From assembly GCA_945870175.1 (NCBI GenBank), contig CAMBRJ010000185.1, positions 1-6,316 on the forward strand: a DNA stretch of 6,316 nucleotides. The letters run 5' to 3'. A program made the position numbers and the translations under genes. Below, in pieces: positions 1-5,319 of this stretch. The notes below the pieces were generated by a model. It ran no database searches and was not told the origin of the DNA. It saw nothing but the letters and a program-made list of their open reading frames with translations. The stretch's first letter is position 1, and the number at the start of each line of letters is the position of its first letter. The DNA is from Gemmatimonas phototrophica. Lineage in GTDB: Bacteria > Gemmatimonadota > Gemmatimonadetes > Gemmatimonadales > Gemmatimonadaceae.

Positions 1-621
1 GACGGTGTGGTGGAGACGACGCTCCGTTGGCCCGATGAATTTTCCCGGCACAAGGCGCTCGATTGTGTCGGCGATCTCGTTCTCGCTGGTGCGCGCGTCC
101 GCGCGCACATCACCGCTCACAAACCGAGTCACCGGGGTACGGTCGCCCTGGTTCGCGCCCTCGTGCAACACGCTGTCCGGGAGCCCGCCGTGTATTCCAT
201 CGAAGATATCATGCAGGTGCTGCCGCACCGCTATCCGTTCCTGCTCGTCGATCGCATTCTGGAGATCGAAGAAGGGAAGCGGATTGTGGGGCTCAAGAAC
301 GTCACGATCAACGAGCCGTTCTTCCAGGGTCATTTCCCCGGACATCCGATTATGCCCGGCGTGCTGATCATCGAATCGATGGCGCAAGTGGGCGGCATGC
401 TGCTCATGCGCACCATCGCCGATCCGTCGAGCAAGGTGGTGTACTTTCTTTCGCTCGACAATGTCAAATTCCGCCGCCCGGTGAAGCCCGGCGATCAGTT
501 GCGGATCGAGATGGAAGTGCTGCAGATCCGTGGCATGATGTGCAAGATGCGTGGCGTCGCCACCGTGGAGGGCCAGGTGGTCACGGAGGCGGACATGTCC
601 GCGATGGTTCGCGATCGATGA
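1..621 (+). CDS. lpxC/fabZ: Bifunctional UDP-3-O-acyl-GlcNAc deacetylase / 3-hydroxyacyl-ACP dehydratase, C-terminal part (LpxC-FabZ fusion)
   Basis: The reading frame is open from the left edge, so the 5' part of the gene lies outside the window. The first ~50 codons are the end of LpxC, the Zn-dependent deacetylase that commits the cell to lipid A synthesis. Codons 16-25 read RHKALDCVGD, where His (nt 49) and Asp (nt 61) match the E. coli zinc ligands H238 and D242, and the second Asp (nt 73) matches D246. The motif KPSH follows, with His at nt 130 matching catalytic H265. From about nt 190 the same frame continues without a stop into a complete FabZ hot-dog dehydratase: the HRYPFLLVDRI motif, then GHFPGHPIMPG with the catalytic His at nt 331, then IIESMAQ with the catalytic Glu at nt 373. 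FabZ dehydrates 3-hydroxyacyl-ACP in fatty acid elongation, using the same pool that feeds LpxA and LpxD. The linker is only ~10-15 residues. The stop overlaps the lpxA start (ATGA). The fusion is known from Bacteroidota-like lineages; a separate fabZ start at GTG 190 is possible but less likely. Confidence 0.95.
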   Translation, partial: DGVVETTLRWPDEFSRHKALDCVGDLVLAGARVRAHITAHKPSHRGTVALVRALVQHAVREPAVYSIEDIMQVLPHRYPFLLVDRILEIEEGKRIVGLKNVTINEPFFQGHFPGHPIMPGVLIIESMAQVGGMLLMRTIADPSSKVVYFLSLDNVKFRRPVKPGDQLRIEMEVLQIRGMMCKMRGVATVEGQVVTEADMSAMVRDR

Positions 622-1394
622 CTGCGCGCATTCATCCGACGGCACTGGTCGATGCATCGGCGCAGCTCGGCGACGAGGTCGACGTCGGGCCGTGGGCGAT
701 CATTGGTCCCCGGTGCACCATCGGCAACGGCACGCAGATCGCGGCTCGCGCCACACTGGAACGCAACGTACGGCTCGGTGAGCGCGTGCAGATCGGCATC
801 GGGGCGATCCTCGGTGGCGATCCGCAGGATCTCAAGTATCGCGGTGAAGAGACCTGGGTTGACATCGGTGACGACACGTCGGTTCGCGAGTACGCGACGA
901 TCAATCGCGGTACCGCGCACTCGATCACGACCAGCGTCGGTCGCCACTGTTTCCTCATGAGCTACGTGCATCTCGCGCACGACTGCCACATCGGCGACAA
1001 CGTGATCATCTCGAACGGCACGCAGCTGGCCGGACAGGTGACGGTTGAGGATAAAGCGACGATTTCCGGCTTGTGCGCCGTGCATCAATTCGCGCGCATT
1101 GGCCGGCATTCGTTCATCGGCGGATGTTCTCGCGTAGCGCAGGATGTGCCGCCCTTCGTTCGCGCCGTGGGCAATCCGATCAAACTCTTCGGTCTGAACT
1201 CGGTTGGATTGCGACGCACGGGGTTCGAAGAAGACGTGGTTCGTGAGCTCAAGCGCGCGTACCGCTTTTGCTTCCGGTCCGATCTCAATCTCGGGCAGGG
1301 CGTCGAGAAGGCGCGTGCCGAGCTGACCATGCTCCCCGAAGTACGGCATTTTCTCGACTTCATCGAAGCGAGCCAGCGAGGCGTCGGATTCTGA
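618..1394 (+). CDS. lpxA: Acyl-ACP--UDP-N-acetylglucosamine O-acyltransferase LpxA
   Basis: LpxA transfers a 3-hydroxyacyl chain from ACP to O-3 of UDP-GlcNAc, the first step of lipid A synthesis, in the cytoplasm as a homotrimer. The 258-residue protein has the expected size (E. coli 262). The N-terminal two thirds are a left-handed beta-helix of hexapeptide repeats. The signature PQDLKY lies at residues 69-74, with Asp71 and Lys73 matching E. coli D74 and K76. HLAHD at 118-122 contains His121, matching the catalytic base H125. AVHQF at 154-158 contains His156, matching H160. GGCSRVAQDVPPF follows at 168-180. Gly169 falls on the E. coli acyl-length ruler residue G173. The C-terminal helical domain is complete. 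The ATG at 618 overlaps the fabZ stop by four bases; upstream codons in this frame are a shadow of lpxC/fabZ and lack LpxA homology. No Shine-Dalgarno sequence precedes it, so translational coupling is likely. Whether the preferred substrate is UDP-GlcNAc or UDP-GlcNAc3N cannot be read from the sequence. Confidence 0.97.
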   Translation: MTARIHPTALVDASAQLGDEVDVGPWAIIGPRCTIGNGTQIAARATLERNVRLGERVQIGIGAILGGDPQDLKYRGEETWVDIGDDTSVREYATINRGTAHSITTSVGRHCFLMSYVHLAHDCHIGDNVIISNGTQLAGQVTVEDKATISGLCAVHQFARIGRHSFIGGCSRVAQDVPPFVRAVGNPIKLFGLNSVGLRRTGFEEDVVRELKRAYRFCFRSDLNLGQGVEKARAELTMLPEVRHFLDFIEASQRGVGF

Positions 1395-1405
1395 GAACTA
1401 CGACC

Positions 1406-2437
1406 ATGACCCCGGAGTCGCGCGCCTTCTCGAAGCGCGATGCGCCGCGCGTTGGCGTCGTCGGCGCCGGTGGCTTGGGCGTGCACCACGTGCGCATTCT
1501 GCGCGATCTGTGCGGTGATCGCTTTGCGGGCTTCGTCGACGAGAATCCCGGTCGTGCCGCTGACGTCGCGACGCAGCTCGGCGTGCGTATGTACCCGTCG
1601 CTGGCGGCGATGCTCGACGAGGTCGACGCCGTCTCCATCGTGGTACCGACGACCGCTCACCATGCGGTCGCATCGGCGGCGATCGACCGCGGTAAGCACG
1701 TGTTCGTCGAGAAGCCGTTCACGGTGACGCTCGACGAAGCCGACGATCTGCTGATGCGGGCGCGAGCGGCCGGTGTGTTGTTGCAGGTTGGTCACGTCGA
1801 ACGGTTCAATCGTGCGGTCCGTGCGGCGATGCCGTTTGTCGATGGGCCCCGGTTTATCGAGAGCGACCGCCTCGCGCCGTTCAGTCCGCGCGGCTCCGAT
1901 GTGGCCGTCGTGCTCGATCTCATGATCCACGACCTCGATCTCGTGCACACGCTCGTCGGGCTGCGAGTGGCGGACGTCCAGGCGATGGGCATGCCGGTAC
2001 TGACGCCCCAGATCGACATCGCCAACGCGCGCCTCACGTTCGCCAACGGTGCGGTGGCGAACATCACGGCGAGTCGCGTCTCGCGTGAACGACTGCGCAA
2101 GCTGCGCATCTTTCAACGCAGCGGCTACATCTCGCTCGATCTGGCGGCGGGCACAGGCGAGTTCTTCCGTTTGCGTGGTGATTTCGATCCGATGCTGCTG
2201 GCCCGTGCGCCACGTGCCCTCGAGGAGTTTGTGGAGCGGGTGCCGCTCGAGGCGCCAGATGGTGAGCCGCTCGTGCTTGAGCTGTCGCAGTTTCTTGGCG
2301 CGATCGCGGGTCGCAATGCGGTGGCTGTGACGGGCGAAGAGGGGCGCGAAGCGCTCGAGGCGGCGCTGCGCATCGTGGCGGCCATCGAAGCCGCGCACCA
2401 AGTCATGCGTGCCTCCGACGAGTCGGCGCGTGCGTGA
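1406..2437 (+). CDS. Gfo/Idh/MocA family NAD(P)-dependent oxidoreductase in the lipid A operon (GnnA-like)
   Basis: This is a 343-residue sugar oxidoreductase of the Gfo/Idh/MocA family. The N-terminal Rossmann fold carries VGVVGAGGLG (residues 16-25, GxGxxG dinucleotide motif). VEKPFT at 101-106 contains the family EKP signature with Lys103. GHVERFN at 129-135 and DLMIHDLDL at 171-179, with the His175-Asp176 pair, belong to the C-terminal alpha/beta substrate domain. It lies between lpxA and lpxB. In Acidithiobacillus ferrooxidans and Leptospira, the Gfo/Idh-type GnnA oxidises the 3-OH of UDP-GlcNAc, and the aminotransferase GnnB then gives UDP-GlcNAc3N for amide-linked lipid A. A GnnA-like role is therefore plausible, but no GnnB-type gene is visible here, so the substrate is unproven. 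The ATG at 1406 follows the lpxA stop by 11 nt and has no clear ribosome binding site. Codons further upstream in this frame overlap lpxA and look like a shadow. Family assignment is firm; specific function is uncertain. Confidence 0.9.
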   Translation: MTPESRAFSKRDAPRVGVVGAGGLGVHHVRILRDLCGDRFAGFVDENPGRAADVATQLGVRMYPSLAAMLDEVDAVSIVVPTTAHHAVASAAIDRGKHVFVEKPFTVTLDEADDLLMRARAAGVLLQVGHVERFNRAVRAAMPFVDGPRFIESDRLAPFSPRGSDVAVVLDLMIHDLDLVHTLVGLRVADVQAMGMPVLTPQIDIANARLTFANGAVANITASRVSRERLRKLRIFQRSGYISLDLAAGTGEFFRLRGDFDPMLLARAPRALEEFVERVPLEAPDGEPLVLELSQFLGAIAGRNAVAVTGEEGREALEAALRIVAAIEAAHQVMRASDESARA

Positions 2438-3554
2438 GATTCTGTTCGTCGTTGGCGAGGCCTCCGGCGATTTGCATGCGGGGAAGGTGGCCGAGGCGCT
2501 TCGCACCCTGGCGCCGGAACTGGCGATGGTCGGGGTCGGTGGCGGGCACATGCGGACCGCCGGCGTGGAGATCATAGAGGACGTCGAGAACCTCGCGGTG
2601 ATGGGTTTCGCGGAAGTCGTCAGACACATCCCGAAGCACTTTGCGCTCCTTGGGCGGCTGCGTGAGCGCATTCACAGCGGCCGGGTGGCCTTGGTGGTGC
2701 TTCTCGACTATCCCGGCTTCAATCTCAAAGTGGCCGAGGTCGCGAAGAAGGCTGGTGTGCCGGTGCTGTATTACATCACGCCGCAGGTGTGGGCGTGGGG
2801 GGCCGGACGACTGCCCAAGCTCGCGCGTGTCGTCACGAAGGCCGCGTCGATCCTGCCGTTCGAAGAAGGGTTGCTGCGGCGCCACGGGGTGGATGCGACG
2901 TTCGTGGGACACCCGCTGCTTGATCGTGCGCAGGCCTTGCCCACGCCAGCCGCCGCGCGCGCGGCCCTGGGATTGCCTGCCGACGGACCGATCCTCGCGG
3001 TGTTCCCTGGGAGCCGCCGAGCCGAGTTGGCGCGCCATCTTTCGCCGTTCATGGAAACGGCATCGCTGTTGCAGGCTCGAATCCCCGACTTACATGTCGT
3101 CGTCAGCGTCGCGCCAACGGTGCGGATCAGTGCAGCCGACTGTCCGTTCCCGCGCGTGCACGGCGCGTCGTTCAACGTACTGCGCGCCGCGACCGCCGGG
3201 CTCTTGAAGAGTGGAACCACAACCCTTGAAGCCGCTGTGGCGGGACTTCCGCACGTGATCGGCTATCGCACCAGTGCAATCACCTACGCGATTGCGCGTC
3301 GCGTGGTGAAGATCCCGCACATCGGGCTGGTGAACGTCGTCGCGCACCGCGAGGTCTCGAGGGAGTTTGTACAGGACGCGTTCCAGTCGAGCCGGGTGGC
3401 CGATGCGCTGATGCCGCTTCTTGACATGCAGAGCGCTGAGCGCGCGAAGGCCGAGGCGGGACTGAGCGAAGTGCGCGGGATGCTCGGCACGCCGGGTGCA
3501 TCGGTGCGTGTGGCGACGATGATCCGCGACCTCGTCGCGGCGAACACGGCATGA
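2409..3554 (+). CDS. lpxB: Lipid-A-disaccharide synthase LpxB
   Basis: LpxB is a GT-B fold, family GT19 glycosyltransferase. It joins UDP-2,3-diacylglucosamine to lipid X to form the tetraacyl disaccharide 1-phosphate at the inner face of the membrane. The 381-residue protein matches the family length (E. coli 382). Visible motifs are VVGEASGDLHAG (14-25); LLDYPGFN (98-105), whose Asp100 aligns with the catalytic Asp of the E. coli DAPDFN motif; ITPQVWAW (123-130); FVGHPLLD (165-172); VFPGSRRAEL (198-207, nucleotide-binding region); LLKSGTTTLEAA (265-276); and HREVSREFVQDA (313-324). The start is ambiguous. GTG 2409 gives a 29-nt overlap with the preceding oxidoreductase. GTG 2430 gives an 8-nt overlap and a protein beginning MREILFVVGEASGD, seven residues shorter, which is an equally natural family N-terminus. 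Neither has a Shine-Dalgarno sequence. The stop overlaps the next ATG (ATGA at 3551-3554). Confidence 0.96.
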   Translation: MPPTSRRVREILFVVGEASGDLHAGKVAEALRTLAPELAMVGVGGGHMRTAGVEIIEDVENLAVMGFAEVVRHIPKHFALLGRLRERIHSGRVALVVLLDYPGFNLKVAEVAKKAGVPVLYYITPQVWAWGAGRLPKLARVVTKAASILPFEEGLLRRHGVDATFVGHPLLDRAQALPTPAAARAALGLPADGPILAVFPGSRRAELARHLSPFMETASLLQARIPDLHVVVSVAPTVRISAADCPFPRVHGASFNVLRAATAGLLKSGTTTLEAAVAGLPHVIGYRTSAITYAIARRVVKIPHIGLVNVVAHREVSREFVQDAFQSSRVADALMPLLDMQSAERAKAEAGLSEVRGMLGTPGASVRVATMIRDLVAANTA

Positions 3555-4219
3555 CCTCACCGGCGACGCTCGACTGGCGTACGCGCGTGGTCATCACGCT
3601 CGGCAGCTGGCTGATCCACGCGCTCGGCACCACGTGGCGCGTGCAGGTGCATGGCCGACAGGCGCTGCTCGCCCGTGCCCCCGAGGCATCGCGCGTCGTG
3701 TTCACTCTCTGGCATGGGCAGCTTCTGCCTCTGCTTTGGGCGCATCGTCAGCCGACGGCCGCCATGATCAGCGAGCACAAAGATGGGGATATTCTCGCGC
3801 GTCTCGTTGAGACGTTCGGATTCTTCAGCGTTCGCGGATCCTCGTCACGCGGAGGCACGCGGGTGCTGCTCGAGGCCGTTCAGGTGCTCAAACGAGGCGC
3901 CGACATTGCGATCACCCCCGACGGTCCGCGTGGACCGCGCTACAGCTTCGCGCCCGGCGCACTCGTGCTCGCCCACCGAGCCAGTGCGCCGGTTGTCTCG
4001 ATGGTCGCGCATGTCGATCGCAAGTGGCAGTTGCGTAGCTGGGATGGGTTCGAGATTCCGAAGCCGTTTGCTCGGGTCACCATCGAGTACGGCGAGCCGG
4101 TGACACTGGACGATCCCGATGTCCGCACTGCCGCGGCGCGAACGGAGGAGTTTGCGCAGCGCATGCGCGAGGCCCTCGCGCGCGTGGAAGTACTCGCCGG
4201 TGAGCGGGCGCGCGCGTGA
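3551..4219 (+). CDS. DUF374 family lysophospholipid/lipid A acyltransferase (LpxJ-like)
   Basis: This 222-residue protein belongs to the DUF374 branch of the lysophospholipid acyltransferase superfamily. An N-terminal hydrophobic stretch (about residues 13-28) could associate with the inner membrane. Core motifs in order are FTLWHGQLLPLL (51-62, His55); ISEHKDGDILA (73-83), with His76 and Asp78/Asp80 as candidate acyltransferase His-Asp residues; VRGSSSRGGT (94-103); ITPDGPRGP (121-129), the counterpart of the acyl-acceptor-binding EGTR block; LRSWDGFEIPKPF (161-173); and EYGEPV (179-184). Characterised DUF374 members include LpxJ of Helicobacter pylori and Campylobacter jejuni, a late lipid A acyltransferase that, unlike LpxL, does not need Kdo. 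Its position between lpxB and lpxK, overlapping both (ATGA at 3551, GTGA at 4216), supports a role in adding a secondary acyl chain to the lipid A precursor. The acceptor and the chain are inferred only; a phospholipid acceptor is the alternative. Confidence 0.92.
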   Translation: MTSPATLDWRTRVVITLGSWLIHALGTTWRVQVHGRQALLARAPEASRVVFTLWHGQLLPLLWAHRQPTAAMISEHKDGDILARLVETFGFFSVRGSSSRGGTRVLLEAVQVLKRGADIAITPDGPRGPRYSFAPGALVLAHRASAPVVSMVAHVDRKWQLRSWDGFEIPKPFARVTIEYGEPVTLDDPDVRTAAARTEEFAQRMREALARVEVLAGERARA

Positions 4220-5295
4220 CGGCGTTCGTCTCGTACGTCTGGCGGTCATCGTCTGTCGGCGCGCGCGTCGCACGCCTGGCGCTCACGCCACTCAGCTGGC
4301 TATTCGGCGTGATGGTGGCGCGTCGTAACGCCGCCTTCGACGCGCGCGTGCGCCGCGGGACGCTCGCCGTGCCGGCGCTCCCCGCGCTCTCGGTTGGGAA
4401 CTTGACTGTGGGCGGCACCGGTAAGACGCCCGTGGCGTCATGGTTCGTGGATCGTCTCCGCGCCGGTGGTGCGTCGCCGGCGCTGGTCTTGCGCGGCTAC
4501 GGCGACGACGAGTGGCGCGTGCATGGGCTGCTGACGCCCGGCGTCCCGGTGGTGGTGGCAGCGGAACGTGCCGTTGGGCTGGTGACAGCGCGAAATCAGC
4601 AATGCGACTGCGCGGTACTCGATGATGCGTTTCAGCACCGTCAGGTGGCGCGGACGCAGGATGTCGTCCTGGTGAGCGCTGACGCGTGGCAGGAGCGTGT
4701 TCGACTGCTGCCCTCCGGGCCCTATCGGGAACCCCTCGAGAGCCTGAACCGGGCGTCGGTGGCGGTGATCACGGTCAAAGCGGCGAGCGCCGATACGGTG
4801 CAGGCGGTTTGGGCGGCGATACGACGTGCAGCGCCATCCGTACCGATCGCTCAGCTCCGATTGGCGCCCAGCGGTGTACGACTCGCCGCGACGATCGGCG
4901 TTAGCGCCCAGTCGATCCCGCTCGGCCTTCAGCATGACCTCGCATGGCTGGCTGGACGGGAGACGGTTCTCATCAGCGCGATTGCCGATCCCGATGCGTT
5001 TGGTCGGCAAATGGCGGCGGCGGGGGCCATTGTCCAGTATCACGCGGTGTATGCGGACCATTACGCCTTCAAGGCCGCCGACGTCTCCGAGATCGTGGCC
5101 CGGGCCGGTCCGTCAGTTGCCGTGGTTTGCACGCTCAAAGATGCCGTCAAACTGGTCTCGCTTTGGCCTCGCGCCGGGGCCGCGCTTTGGTATGTTTCGC
5201 AGACCGTGGTGGTCGAGCAAGGCGCCGAGATACTGGAGCAGGTTGTGGCTCGAGTATTGGGGGCGCGCAGGGCCACCATTCCCACCGCCGGCTGA
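4216..5295 (+). CDS. lpxK: Tetraacyldisaccharide 4'-kinase LpxK
   Basis: LpxK is a membrane-associated P-loop kinase that phosphorylates the 4' position of the tetraacyl disaccharide made by LpxB, giving lipid IVA. The 359-residue protein starts at a GTG overlapping the previous stop (GTGA), without a Shine-Dalgarno sequence. A hydrophobic N-terminal helix (about 13-34, containing LTPLSWLFG) matches the family membrane anchor. SVGNLTVGGTGKTP (59-72) is the Walker A motif. RGYG lies at 93-96. VLDDAFQHR (134-142) supplies Asp136/Asp137 of the metal-binding DD motif. LPSGPYREPLESL (165-177) follows. YADHYAF (279-285) carries His282, equivalent to the catalytic dyad His of Aquifex LpxK. TLKDAVKL (306-313) replaces the usual TEKDAVK. 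Between RGYG and the DE at 98-99, about 16 residues seen in the E. coli enzyme are missing, so the two motifs run together as RGYGDDE. The first Asp of that run or its neighbour probably keeps the dyad Asp role. The other hallmark motifs are intact, so it is probably active. Confidence 0.94.
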   Translation: MTAFVSYVWRSSSVGARVARLALTPLSWLFGVMVARRNAAFDARVRRGTLAVPALPALSVGNLTVGGTGKTPVASWFVDRLRAGGASPALVLRGYGDDEWRVHGLLTPGVPVVVAAERAVGLVTARNQQCDCAVLDDAFQHRQVARTQDVVLVSADAWQERVRLLPSGPYREPLESLNRASVAVITVKAASADTVQAVWAAIRRAAPSVPIAQLRLAPSGVRLAATIGVSAQSIPLGLQHDLAWLAGRETVLISAIADPDAFGRQMAAAGAIVQYHAVYADHYAFKAADVSEIVARAGPSVAVVCTLKDAVKLVSLWPRAGAALWYVSQTVVVEQGAEILEQVVARVLGARRATIPTAG

Positions 5296-5319
5296 GTCCG
5301 GCCTAAATAATCTGGCGAA
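5296..5319 (+). promoter_or_regulatory. Short intergenic gap with AT-rich octamer before gdh (weak promoter candidate)
   Basis: This 24-nt gap separates the lpxK stop from the glutamate dehydrogenase ATG. It contains TAAATAAT at 5304-5311, a conspicuous AT-only run in otherwise GC-rich DNA, resembling a -10 hexamer. There is no recognisable -35 at the matching distance (around 5281-5286 reads CCCACC). If it is a -10, transcription would begin almost at the ATG, giving a leaderless mRNA, which would fit the lack of a Shine-Dalgarno sequence. The TAA at 5308-5310 is also an in-frame stop upstream of the gdh ATG, so it may simply reflect that. Low confidence. Confidence 0.2.

Noticed and set aside
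63..617. In-frame extension upstream of the lpxA ATG
   Set aside because: The extension reads through lpxC/fabZ in another frame and gives Arg/His-rich sequence without LpxA similarity; the ATG at 618 gives the family-normal N-terminus.
190..621. fabZ as a separate gene starting at GTG 190
   Set aside because: There is no stop between the LpxC motifs and FabZ, no ribosome binding site, and the fusion is known in this kind of lineage; the single-frame fusion is simpler.
798..1140. Periodic pattern in lpxA as a possible DNA repeat array
   Set aside because: The periodicity is at protein level (hexapeptide repeats of the beta-helix); the nucleotide sequence does not repeat.
495..1349. Antisense open frame of 284 codons opposite fabZ and lpxA
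   Set aside because: Shadow of the GC-rich coding strand; no domain motif, and the plus-strand genes are unambiguous.
1085..2671. Long antisense open frame of 528 codons on the minus strand opposite lpxA, the oxidoreductase and lpxB
   Set aside because: It lies entirely opposite three well-supported genes, is rich in Arg/His/Asp repeats typical of antisense GC-rich frames, and shows no recognisable motif.
5287..5302. Hairpin GCCGG-CTGAGT-CCGGC spanning the lpxK stop as an intrinsic terminator
   Set aside because: The stem is only 5 bp and is followed by TAAATAAT rather than a T-tract, so it does not meet the pattern of an intrinsic terminator.
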